Shown: piece by piece, positions 11,601-25,100 of the stretch | Layout: each line of letters starts with the position of its first letter | How positions within the stretch are numbered: position 1 is the stretch's first letter | Assembly: GCA_039720395.1 (NCBI GenBank) | Contig: CM077831.1 | Coordinates: forward strand, 9,164,333 to 9,228,332 | DNA from: Liquidambar formosana | Taxonomy: Eukaryota > Streptophyta > Magnoliopsida > Saxifragales > Altingiaceae | Direction: 5' to 3' | Length of the DNA: 64,000 nucleotides | Program-made: the position numbers and the translations under genes | The notes under the pieces: generated by a model | Seen by the model: only the letters and a program-made list of their open reading frames with translations | Told to the model about the DNA's origin: nothing | Database searches by the model: none

Positions 11601-14600
11601 CTGGACCATTGCTTTACTAGCCCCAATTGAATTTAAAGTAAAAATTTGAACATTGAGAAAACTGAAACTAATCTGAATGAAAACAAGGTTTCATCAGTTT
11701 GGTTTGTTGATAACTCTGCCTGATTGATTCGGTTCTTATTTGACCTCAAGTCGAACCAAACCAAACTGAGTTGCACCCCTGGTGACAATTAGATTCCCAT
11801 TCTTACTCACTTAATCAAACTTGCCTAAATATTTTTGAGATCTTATTCTTTGATCCTTGGTATTTTGGTCTCTACTCTGTATACCCTTAATTGATCAATG
11901 TTCTATTTGCTCAGCGGTGCACATGTTTTCCACTCTCAACACTACATAATTGTCATGTATACGTTTTTTAGCAATATTTTGACTCTATGTTTTCGGTATC
12001 TCCATGTTTTTGGACCTTCGATATCTCCATCAATATTGACATTTAAATCATTGTGCCATACAATACCTCTTAAAGAATGTAATATGAGTTTTCATTCATA
12101 GGAACCAAATAAAAAATATTAGAAACCTAGGACCAAAATACATAATCCATAATGACTATGTTAAGTTTCCAACCGAAAAGCCTAAGCTATTAGGTGGAGG
12201 ATCCAAACAGGTATGTTAAGTCATATCAACTTTTTATATTTAAACGATGTGGGATGTGAGACTTCCCAACATTACCCCTCACATGCAGGCCTAACAACAA
12301 CAACGGGCCTATCACGTGATGGGCTCACGAACGAAATAGACCCAACAACAATAACGGACCCATTAATGAAAGGGCCAAAGAATGACATACTCTAATACCA
12401 TGTTAAGTTTCCAACCTAAAAGACTAAGCTATTAGGTGGAGGTCTCAAACAGGTATATTAAGTCATATATCAACTTTCTATATTTAAATGATGTGGGATG
12501 TGGGACTTCTCAATAGAGTGTTAATGAAATTTTTCTAATATGAAATTATTATCAAGAAATAATAATTTCCAAAATCACAATTCTATTTTCTACAAACTAC
12601 TCTGTTTTACTCATCAAATCTAGAAAATAAAGCTCGTCTTTACATATTGTCAGCTTGAAAAAAAAAAAACCTTTAATTTCAATTTTACCTTCAACTCAGC
12701 AAGTATTTCAGGAGTACTCCTCCCAGATGCACATATAAGAAAAACGAATCCAAATTTTTGCCTATACCGACCATTCCACTCAGATAGTTCCTGGAAAAAT
12801 AAGTTGAAACATTTTTACTCAAAACATCATATAACATTTTCTTAAGTCAATTATCCATAACACATTTTTTTTTTTTTTTTTTGGTGAGAAATTACAATAA
12901 ACATCAAATAAATTGTTTGTGTCCTGTTGTCCACAAAGTAGATCAAGAAGTGGGTCCAGACTACAAGAATGTAAGCGGAGTTGGATGTAAAATTCTGTGA
13001 GAATTAAAACCATGCCAGTAGCTGCTTTTATTCAAATTTCACTTTAACCACCATAACTTTTACTTGGAGGTGTAAGTTGGCCTTTGGTATTCCCCTCCTT
13101 TTTTTTTCATTTTTTTTTAATTTAGCTGGAGACAGACTACATTTAGACTTGTTAAGTTGCAGCACACGAACCTGTAAGCTAGAACCAGTAGCAGTAGCCA
13201 AAGCAGTTGATTGCTCTCCTTTACTCCACCTACAAAAAGACTTCTCCACTAATTACTTAAATAAAAAGGTTTATAACACATAAACAAAGGCTTAAAATCC
13301 ACAGAAAGAATAGTGGGAACAGGGACAAATAACAAAATTAATGGATGAAGATCTAACATTGGCTAGATACATAACAGAAAAAACTCCAATTGTTTCCTTT
13401 TTATTCTGCATACAGAGCTAACAATGGTGCAAGGGGTCTCATAATCTGGTTAAACATAGATTATCAGATCCTGACCCTGATCTAGACATTAAATGCGAGG
13501 GAAAACCAACATAAACACAACTTCGCAAAAATGTCTTCCACTTGAACCAGGCCCACCTAGTTGCTTAAAACAATCAAATTTGAACTAAACTAAGAAAATA
13601 TTATAAATGTAATTCATGCAATTGAAACATTATAGAAAAAAAATTGTCCTGACAGTGTTTGGCCATCAGAAAAAGATTTCAGTGAAAATCAGAATTCTGA
13701 AATCCAGGCAAGAGGTCAAATTGTTGAGGGACCTAGTCAACTTAAACTGGTTAGACTGCCCTCGCAACATATGTCAACCTGTAAGGTCAAAAAAAAAAAA
13801 AAAAAAAAACAGAGAGAGAGAGAGAGAAATGCAATGCCTTCAGTTTAGCAGAACCAGGCAGTCAAATTCTTCCAAACTCAATTCTCTGTCTTCTTCGGCA
13901 AGTTGGGTGGCTAGATCTGCGATTATTGCTTCAATTTTCTCTCATTCAAGTACCAAGTAAGCATCTCTCTATTCTCTTAATTGGCATCAATGGCTGAAAC
14001 CAGCAGTACTCTTGCACTTCTTCTTACTCTTCTTGCATGTGGGGGTGTACGCTTCTTCTTCAGCAACATCTCCAATGGCTATCTTCTTCTTTTTTTGCGT
14101 ATGGGTTGGATGTGTGTGGTCTGTGTTAATATAGCCTGGGTGTGGGCAAGGATGTGTTGTGTATATCACTATGTACAGTATGAGTGGGTAACGTGGGTTT
14201 ACATAGAGGTTATTGATAGTCATATATATACTTTTTATAATTAACAATCAATTGTGTGAGTGGGGGTTGCGCGTATGAGTGGTCTATGACCATATGTGTG
14301 TGGTTTTTGTGTTTGTCCATGAGTTTGGTACATGACAATTTCTGCAAGGTTATTGAAATTTGTAATTATATATCATTTTTTTTTTTTTTTTTTTGAAACA
14401 ATCAGTTGCCAAATTGGATAGTGTAACTCCTTTATCTATGGGTGAGGTGTTGCTCTATGTGTACCAATCTGGTTCATCACTGTTGCGCTACTGTCTATCT
14501 ACTGCAATAGTTTTAAATGTGTGTATTTTTATTATATAATGTATTATTTATTTATATATATTTATATATATATATATATAGGAAGATGATCGAGTGCGGA

Positions 14601-17600
14601 CCGTCCAGGACAAAACGCACGGCTCACAGCCATGCAATCCAGTCCATATTACTCGGGATGGTCCGCACATGATCATTTTCGATATATATATATTATGTAT
14701 TTTTTAAAACAATTTCTTCATAATTTTTATACAACTCAAGTCAACTCAAGTCAACTCAAGTCAACTAAAATCAACCAAGCCTTGATCCCAACTACATGGG
14801 ATCAGCTACATGAATCCTTTTTATGGCATTAAGCTCCACTAAGGGAGTACCTTCTGTTTAATCCTTAGCATACATATACTTTCCCACCACTTCTCACGCG
14901 TTTTTTTGGGCCTTCATCTCACCCTTTTAAAGCCTTCAAGTTAAATTAAGTCACTCTTACATACAAATGCATTCCTAGATCGTCGTTGCACATGACCAAA
15001 CAACTTTAGACGATTTTCCCTCATGCTCTCCTCAATTAGTGCCACTCCTACCTTCTCACAAATGCATTTATTTCTTATTTCATCTTTCTGCGTATTACCA
15101 CTAATCTATCTTAACATCCTCATCTCTGCTACACTCATTTGCTACACATGTTTCCTAATTGCCCAACATGCGTCACCATAAAGCATAGCCGGTCTTATAA
15201 CTGTCCTCTAAAATTTTCCTTTAACTTGATTGGTATTCTTTTGTCACACACACTCCAAAGGCACTTCTCTTCATTTAGGACAATACTTGCCACCACCCCA
15301 AGGAGCTCCTCTCACACAATGATGTGGCATGTCTCTATGATCAACATGTGTCCCTACACATGCCTCTCACATGACCTCTTAACTCTGACTTTTGAAAACA
15401 AGAGCAACCCAAATAGAGAACTGGTTCTTCCTTAACTGAGTTTGGTCCTCCAACACCGCCTCCGAGTTGCAACATCTCTCACCATTCAAGAACCAACGCC
15501 GACAATCTAACCGGTCAAGGTATGCCGGCGACCATCACCCATGAGAGATAATGTGCATTTGGATCGCCGGTGAACATGGTGGATAACGATGTCTGATCAT
15601 GCCAGATTTGAAGCTCGATGCCAATAGACAACAACGTCCCCACGCCAAACTCACAGCGAGTGGTGATTCTTCAATTGTGGTGTGGATTTAATCTTCATCA
15701 CGAAACTCAACATTTATTCGACAATCTGGAGGATCATCGATGGCGATCTAGAATGAACCTGTGGGCAGCATTCTTTGGGTCTTAGATGTTAGAGTGGATT
15801 GTAAGCCTTTGAGAAGAAATCATTTTGTATATAGAGATTCTGCCTTTTGCTTCTAGTCTTGGTGGTTAGAAATGAGGCTTCATTTTCTCATTTGGGGATT
15901 GCAGGTCAAATGTTGTTCAGATTAGGCTTCTCCTTTCTTCTTCTAGTCCTTTTTAAATAAATAAAAAATATTTGTGTGTGTGTGTGTGTGTGTTTGTTTT
16001 TGTGCCATGCCGAGATCCAAAGATGATGCTGAGATGGTGAAAATGGAGTAGGATGTTGGGTTATGAATTTTTTTCTTAAAGATTTTTCTTGTCTTGGAAT
16101 AATTTGGGATTGTGAAAAATAAATTCACCAGAAAACATGGGGTTCGCCAAAACTTCATGAATCAAAACAAAGGTGTCAACATCAAGCGAGTCTGCAAGCT
16201 TCAATAATGGTTGCCAGCGTCGGCTCGAATTGGCAAGATTCAATAATGGTTGCCGGCGTCGCGTTGTTGACCAGAGATATTCCCTTGGCAGGAGGCGAGA
16301 ATGCAATACAAAATGGCTAGGGCGAGAGAGAACCGTTCTCCTCTGCCTTCATTTCCTATCTTTCAATAATCCAGCAGGCTTCTAAAAAGGTCACGTGAAT
16401 AACATATGCGTTGTTCATGTGTTGATCAAAGAGACATACCACGTCATCGGATGGGAGGAGTTCCTCCACCTTTGGGGTGGAGGCAAATATTGTCCCTTCA
16501 TTTAACCTGCTCTAATTCTATGGGCAACATCCTCCCCAATCTCTCCATCTTTTTGGATAATTGATCCAAAATATCAAAAATAATCACTTTCAAATATCTT
16601 TTGGCCACCAATTTGCACCATGCCCTCATTTCTATCCCTATTTGATTAAATACACATTCCATGTATTTTGTTTGGGTTCTGCTTCACTTAAAACCTTTAG
16701 ATTCTAAGGTACATTTCCATAATTCCAACTTAAAATTCACTCTTACTCTAGTTTCATCAACTAATACTATATCGTCAACAAATAACATACACCAAGGAAC
16801 ATCTTCCCAAATATATCTACATATATAATCAATTCATCCATAACTAAAGCAAAAAAAGATAAGAACTCAATGTCAATCCCTAGTGTAAGCTCATATGTCT
16901 TTTTTTTTAATAAGCAACAGAAAACTTTATTAAAAGGAAGAGAGAGAAGAGTTACAAATAGGACAAGGAGTCCTATCAAGAGAGGTAGAAACAGAACTGA
17001 AGGTGAGGAAAGAAAAAGGAAAAGGGAAAGACACTAAAGGCCATTAAAGGCCACAAACAGCCCTCCAATCAGAAATAATCAGAAACAATGGAATACCAGA
17101 GAACTCCTTAGTCACAGAAGCCCAAAAGGAAGCCAAGAAAACAACCCTATCCCATAAACCGCCAACTTCCTCCATCCTATCCTCAAAAATCCTCTCATTT
17201 CTTTGAAGCCATAGAACCCAAAAGACAGCTAGAATCGCACAATTCCACAACACCACACCTCTTGGACGTCTCCCTAAACCAGTGAAATCAATGACCAGCA
17301 AATCAAAGCACGAAGCAGGACACACCCAACAAGCATCCACCCCCTGAAATAAGCTTCGCCATAAAACAGTAGCCACCTCGCAATGAACAAATAGGTGGTC
17401 AAGACACTCCGCCCCTCTCCTACACATGACACACCACTGAGGTGACAAACAATGCTTTGGTCTCCTTTTCTGATAGACATCATTGGTGTTGATTTTCATT
17501 TGAGCAACAGTCCACGCGAAAATCTAAACCTTAAGAGGCACTTTTGACTTCCAAATCATCTTGAAAGAGGGAAAAAAATTCTCATCAGAGCCAAGGATAA

Positions 17601-20600
17601 GAGATTCTATAAAAGAATGGCAAGAAAAAAAACCAAAAGAGTGAAGCAACCACCTTCTCCTGTCCAAAGTAGAAGGCCTAAGAACTACACCCTCAAGCAA
17701 GGAAAGCAAAGATGAAAACTCACAAATTTCCCTATCGTTAAGATTCCTGAAGAACCTAAAATCCCAGCCCAAAGAAAAAGAGGAAGGGACAACCAAATCC
17801 AAGATGGATGAGTTATGAGCCCGAGAAAGAGAGTACAACCGAGGGAAACGAGCTAATAAAGGAATGTCCCCTCTCCAAACGTCACAACCAAATCCAAGAT
17901 GGATGAGTTATGAGCCCGAGAAAGAGAGTACAACCGAGGGAAACGAGCTAATAAAGGAATGTCCCCTCTCCAAACATCTTCCCAAAAACGAATTTTTTCA
18001 TCATTACCCACCACAAATGAAGTATGACTCAAAAAGTGGGGCAAGCCTTGGAAAATAAATTTCCATGGGCACCTAGCAGAACCCCATGATACCAATTTGA
18101 GAATCCCAACCATTCCCTTGCATCCCGTACCTACTTTTGATGACTGAATGCCACAAAGAATCTCTTTCCAAAGGAAACCTCCAAAGCCATTTACCTAACA
18201 AAGCAATGTTTCTGGTGATAATATTTCCCACAGCAAGCCCCCCCACATTTCTAGGCCTAGAGACAACCTCCCGCTTCACCAAACGATCCCTTTTGCCCTC
18301 CCCACAACCCTCCCATAGAAAATCCCTCATCAACTTTTCAATCCTTGAAGCCACCCTTACTAGGATTTTGAAAAGAGATAAATAATAAATGAGTAAGCTT
18401 TCCAGAACTAAGTGAATCAATATGAGTCTCCTCCCTTTAGACATTAAAGACCTCTTCCATCCATCTAACCTCTTCCCAATCTTTTCTAAGACAGGAGACC
18501 AAAAAGCATCTGATTTAGGGTCACCCCCTAATGGCAAACCCAAGTACTTCACAGACCACCCATCAACAGAACAACCCACAAAACCAGCTAACCTGTCTAA
18601 CTTGTCCTGTGGGCAATTAATGCCCGCCAAAGAGCTCTTACCCAAAGTCACTCTCAAACCAGACACTAGCCCAAAAATACTCAAGATATATTGTATGGTG
18701 ACAAAATTCTGATCACTCCCTGAGGCAAAGAAAAGGGTATCATCGACAAACTGAAGATGAGACACTAAGACATTATCCCTACCAATGACAAACCCCTCAA
18801 ACATACCACAAGTTTTAGCTATATCCATAAACCTGCTCAAAACGTCTGCAACCAAGATGAATAAAAAGGGGGATAATGGGTCCCCCTATCTCAAACCTCG
18901 AAAGGCTTTGAACACCCTATCAGGTTTTCCATTCAAGACCACAAAAAAATGTGGAAGACAAACAACCCCAAATCCACCTTCTCCACCTACTACCAAAACC
19001 CTTACTCTCAAGCACAAAGTCCAAAAAATTCCAATCTACATGGTCATATGCTTTCTCAAAATAAACCTTGAAAAGCACACCTTCCAACCTTCTTCTCTTA
19101 TAATCATCAACAACATCATTAGCCACCAAAGCGGCATCCATAATCTGTTGACCCTCAATAAAAGCGCTCTAAGAAGAAGAAATAGTTCCACTAAGCACCC
19201 CTTTCAACCTATTGGCCAAAACTTTTGCCATAATTTTGTAGAAGGATGTAACCAAACTGATGGGTCTAAAATCTTTTAATTTCAAGGATCTTTCTTTTTT
19301 AGGTATAAGGCATATAAATGATGCGTTCATGCAACCATTAATAATCCCATTATAGTAAAATTCTGAGAAAACCTTAAATAAATCATTTTTTATCACTTCC
19401 CAACAATCTTGAAAGAGAGCCGAAGTGAAACCATCCGGTCCCGGAGCTTAATCTCTACAACAATCAAGCACAGCAGTCCTAATCTCTTCTAGCTCTAAAG
19501 GGTAGTGAGTGATTAGAGACAATTCTAACCAAAGCCTCTTGCCTCAACTGAGGAAAATAATCCTCTCAATCAGAAGTAAAAAGGAAACGATCAATTCTAG
19601 TGCAGACCAACCTCTCCTGCATATTGGACCATGTAAAACTTGTATTACACAAAGGGGGATCCCTAAGATTGCACTGTCTAATGAAATCATCGAAGCTTCT
19701 CACACTGAACGTAACCCTAGATCCATTCAACTTTTCAGGAGCCAATCTAATCACATTAAAATCACCACCCAAGCACCAATTTGGGTGACATAACCCATGT
19801 AGATTGAATAACTCCTCCCAAAGCTCAACTCTTAAATGGGGATCTTAGGAACGTGCACCCCAGTCAACCACCACTCGAAATCATCTCTGCCTTTAAATTT
19901 AACCAACACTGAAAAGGATCCTAAAACCACCTCTAGACAAGACACCACTCTATCATGCCACATAACCAAGATGCCCCTTGATCTACCCACAAAGGGAAGA
20001 AGCGCCTAACCTCCAGACCTAGCCCCCCATAAACTTTTAACAACTTTCCCATCCACATCTTCCATTTTAGTCTCTTGGAAAATAACTATATTCAGGCACT
20101 CTTTTGCCAAAAAATTCTTAATCAAACAGCGCTTCCTCGTCGAACCAAGCCCTCTCACGTTCCAACTGACAATCTTCATTAGGACCAAGCAATAACCCCA
20201 TTACCCCTACCAGAACTGACCTCACCATAATTAACACTGGACTGAAGGTTCCTCAACTCCCTAAGACCTCTGCCACTCCTACACTCCTTGCATCTACTGG
20301 ACCCTCTGCCACCCGCCAACGAAGTGGGAAGATCTTTCTTGCCCTTAGCCCTCCGCCTAATAAGAGTCAAGTTCATGTTTCCTAAAAAAATTCTCAAACT
20401 GTCTAACCCTTGATTGTTGAGGGGAAAGGAAAACACCTCCTCCCTCGCCTCATCCCCCCCCCCCCCCCCCCCCTTTTCACAGACTTTATTATCCATGATT
20501 ATATTGATATATCTAATAGATACTCCTTTCCTTTCTATTACCCACCACATTATATCCCTAGGAACCCTATCACATGCCTTTTCTAAGTCAGTAAACACGA

Positions 20601-22058
20601 TATGAAGGTCTTTTTTTCTCCTCTCTATACTTTTCCACTAATCTTCTAAGTAAAAACAGCTTCAATGATCGATCTTCCTGGCATAAAACTAAACTGATTC
20701 TCTAACACTTTGTCATAGTTTTTCTTTATAAATATAAAGAAAAAATGTAAATAGATAGAAACTACCAAAAATCACTGGTTGAACTATTGTTTGACCAGGG
20801 TTTGTCTTCAATTCACACAAATTTAAAGCACATCCAGGACCACTGGCCTTAATAGTCATGGTGGTATCTCTTCCCCCTCTTTTAAGTGGGACGTTGGGAG
20901 TTCAAATCTCAACCCATGCCTCTGGACACAGACACGCGCGCGCGCACACACAGGTTCAAGATTGAACAAAGTCACAAACACAATGATACAAAATAGTCAA
21001 TTGTCCAACCAGTACAACCAACAAGTCCAGCCTGGTTTTTTATCACACTCTGTTTCAAACTTTCAACACATGCTTTTATTATAATATTCTGCGCAAACAG
21101 CACAACTTTAAATGCCAAGTCCAAGAGCTCAGCCCAAGCTTGATTTGAGATGATCCTTCAAAGAAACTCCAACTAAAACCAAACTCATTTATGGTACAGA
21201 CCAACCGAATCCTAGGAAGAACCCAAGGTGCTAACACGTCAAGTTGTATCTCATCAAATCTAGATGTGTCAAATATTAAAGCTAATTCTTTATCAATAAT
21301 TACATCAAAATTCAGATCTGGAGGTCATCGTGACCCTGTTGATAACCTCATGTTCATTTCAAAGGCCAACACCTATGTCGCTAAACATAAAATATGAAGA
21401 ATCAAACAAATTCATTAGACCCTGTCCTTTAATTAATAATATAACTTGTACAACCACGATGTGCAAGATATAAAAAGACAAGAAACAAAGACAAAAACAA
21501 AAAATAATAATAACAATAACTAAATAAAATATTTAAAACAAAAATTGCATATGTCAAACATAAAAGGATCTTGGGTTAATCATGAATCCCATAATAATAA
21601 TTAATAGAAATGACCCACACGCACATAAACACACAGCAACATCCTCAATTAACGAAGTCCAGAAGGATATACAATTGGAGACCCTCCTAATCAATTGAGT
21701 AATGATGTTCAAAATATTATACCATTTCTATCCTTCAAAATGGTCTAGCATATCAGACCTGGTTGCCTAGCAAAATATATATATTATATCAGGCTTGGGA
21801 TTAATCTCCATAGCATTTATTTCTCAAATGGAGAATACAAGGTGGCTATATGATAAACAACACACTTAGTAACCTCAAATGCCCAGAAATTGTTGATTTC
21901 TAATATATTCTCCAGCTACTCTCCTTCAAAATGGCATAGCATATCAAACTGTGGGTAGTTTCCACAACTTCTTTATATTTTACAGCTACTACTAATTCTC
22001 TTCCTCCACCCACTCACCCATCCTTCCCAAAATCAAATATATATGAATGTGTATATAC

Positions 22059-22147
<89 letters not shown>

Positions 22148-25100
22148 TATATATAGATATAGACAAAGAAGAGGAGGTCCATGATGTCAAACCTGGGGGA
22201 GGTCTTCACAACTTTCTTCTTCCAACTGTCATCAAGAGATATAATGTGGTAGGTATTAAAATGGAAATGAGTATTTATTAGATATATCGTTATAATTAAG
22301 GATGTGTATACTGGAATCGTAACTACTGTTAGAACAACTGGAGGAGAAAGCAGTGAATTTCCAATCAAAATGGGCTGAAAATGACTGTAGCAGAGATGAG
22401 GATGTTAAAATGAATTAGTAGTAATACGTGGAAAGATAAAATAAGAAATGAATACATTCATGAGAAGGTAGAGGTGGTACCAAAATAGTGGAGGTGACGA
22501 GGGAAAATTGTCTAAGGTGGTTTGGTCATGTGCAACAAAGACCAAGTAATGCGCCTATAAGTAATGGTGACTTGATTCAAGTTGAAGAACTTAAAAGGAC
22601 GAATAGAATGCCCAAAATAATATGGTTAGCAAACAAAGAACATGTATGCTAAGAATTTAACACAAGATGTGGCCCTTGATCAAAATGAATGGCATAAGAG
22701 GCTTCATGTAGCTTACCCATATTGTTGGGAATTAAGGTTTGGTTGAGTTGAGTTGAGAACCTTATAACCACACAGTTGAGTTATAGATTTAGGGTTTAAG
22801 TGGAGAAGAAGAAGGAAGAAGAGAGAAAGAAGAGAAAGAGGAGGAGAAGAAAACCAATGGGAATAGAATTAGAGAGCAAGAATTAGTTCTCTCTAACCCT
22901 ATTAGCCCCTATTATATAAATAGTTAAGAAATTACAAAAGTGCCCTTGTAACATAGCAAAAATAACATAAGAACAATGCTAACACTCCCCCTCAAGCTAG
23001 AGCATAGAGATCAAACATGCCCAGCTTGAAAGATAGGCGTTGAAAAGGAACACGAGATAAAGGCTTTGTAAGAATATCTCCAAGCTGATCATCGGAGTGA
23101 ATATAAGGAGTAGCAAGCTCGCGCCACAATAGCAAATCTCGAATAAAGTGATAGTCAACCTCAATATGCTTTGTCCGCTCATGAGAAATAGGATTGTTGG
23201 CAATAAAGATAGCAGCTTGATTGTCACAATACATATCCATAGAAGTAGTAATGTTAAGGCCAAAATCAGTAAGAAGGGAGCAAACCCAAAGCATTTCAGA
23301 AGCAGTATGAGCCATAGCGCGATATTCGACTTTAGCACTAGACTGCGCAACAACAATCTGCTTTTTACTATGCCAAGTAACTAAATTACCCCCAACAAAG
23401 GTACAGTAACAAGAAGTAGACCGCCGATCAAACCAAGAACCGGCCAAATCAGCATCACTAAAACCAATCACAGATAAGGTACGAGACGGTTTGTACAACA
23501 AACCGCGACTAGGAGTACCCTTTAAATAACAAAGAACACGACAAACTGCCTCAAAATGGGGTTGACAAGGAGCATGCATGAACTGACTAACAACCCCAAC
23601 TGCATAAGTAATGTTAGGTCGAGTAACAGTAAGATAGATCAACTTCCCAACCAATCTACGATAGCGACCAACATCACCAAACACTTCCCCATGATTGTTA
23701 TCGAGCTTAATAGAAGAATCCATAGGGGTGTCAGCAAGACGAGAACCCAAAAGACCCGTTTCAGACAGAAGATCAAGACCATATTTCCGTTGAGACAAGG
23801 AAATGCCTTGAGAAGAACGAGCAACTTCAATGCTAAGGAAATAACAAAGAAAACCAAGATCTTTAGTTTGAAAGTGGGTATCCAAATAGCATTTTAAATC
23901 AGCAATGCCCATAGAATCATCCCCAGAGATGATAATATCATCAACATAGACAATGAGAACAATAGTACCAGTAGAAGAACAACGAACAAATACAGAATGG
24001 TCAGAAATTACAAAAGTGCCCTTGTAACATAGAAAAAATAACATAAGAACAATGCTAACACACACATTCCTCAAACTTGTTTTTCAATGCATTTTTTTAA
24101 CTTTTACATTTAGTGGTTTAATTGCCACTAAAAACCCATGGCTTAACTTAATGCATGTAACATTACCAAAATAGAATCTAAAGGCAGTTATCTTACATGT
24201 AGCTTAAATGACCCTAGAACCATTGAACTTTTCCGATGAATATAATAACATTAAAGTCCCCACCCAAACACCAACTAGGATAACAAAAACCATATAAACC
24301 AAAGAGCTCCTCCCATCGCTCAGATCTAACGCAGGGACTGTTAGGACCATACTCCCATGAGGACCACCACTCAAACCCATCCAGCCCTTTCAATTTAACT
24401 GATACAGAAAAGTAACCCACTACCACATCCAAACAAGATACCACTCTAAAATCCCAAAGAAATAAAATACCCCCGGATACCTAAAGAAGGAAAAAAGACC
24501 TACTCCTTACACCTAAAATCCCAAAGACTCTTAACCACTTTCATATCCAACTCCTCCAACTTAGTTTCTTGCACAATCACAATGTCTTGACACTCTTTAA
24601 TCAAAAAATTCTTAATTGGAACAACGTTTGTTTCCAGAGCCTAAACCTCTCACGTTCCAGCTTTTTATCTTCATTAAGACTTAAACTCTACCACCCTTCC
24701 TAACAAAAGGCTCACCATAATTCACACTAGGCTGGAGGTTCTTTAATTCCCTCAACCATTTTGCCCTTTTAACCACCTTACCCTTATCATGCCCATAGCC
24801 CCCATCAACATTTTCCAACCCACACTTCTTACTCCTACCCCTTCTTATGACAAGAGTTAAGTTCATACATTTTAGAAAAACCTTCAAATTACCCGAACCT
24901 TTTTCATCCATAGAAAAAGATGCAGCCTTCTTTCACTCCTCCTCCCACTCCCTAAAACCCTCCCTACCATCATCAAGGTGATCATCCGACACACTATTAA
25001 TGCCCTCTCATAGAGAAGAAACAAGCAACACGGTATTATTGTGAGGAGCAACAGACTTGGTCATCATAAGCTCAAGAGCCGATCCTACACAAATGTCATC

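Larger units (their letters stand above)
14739..20728 (-). mobile_element. RTE-type LINE, interrupted by a MULE and an L1
   Basis: A plant RTE-clade LINE on the minus strand in three blocks. 20,728-20,474 encodes the front of the reverse transcriptase ([17 protein letters not shown]). 16,898-16,496 encodes its middle: FALVMDELI, then [10 protein letters not shown] and [15 protein letters not shown]. 15,277-14,739 encodes the C-terminal end ([23 protein letters not shown] after frame shifts). It closes with the typical 3' end reading GATCCCA...GTTGGGATCAAGGCTTGGTTG and a short tandem tail (tcaactcaag x3 on plus). Between the blocks sit a MULE (15,278-16,495) and an L1 (16,899-20,473). Frames are broken by stops and shifts, so it is dead. 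A second RTE lies inverted at 22,195-22,757. Confidence 0.85.

Noticed and set aside
13981..14244. 87-codon frame with a signal-peptide-like start
   Set aside because: It lies in TTL intron 2 and becomes low-complexity after about 25 residues. An equally long frame exists on the other strand, and no family motif is present.
17864..19279. Plus-strand open frames across the L1 (for example 18,785-19,279)
   Set aside because: These are antisense shadows of the L1 reverse transcriptase, which is clearly encoded on the minus strand.
22033..22368. Tyr/Ile-rich open frame
   Set aside because: It is a translation of the AT microsatellite at 22,071-22,145 plus neighbouring RTE antisense sequence.
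23556..23897. Plus-strand open frame over the copia RT
   Set aside because: Antisense shadow of the copia RT/RNase H frame.
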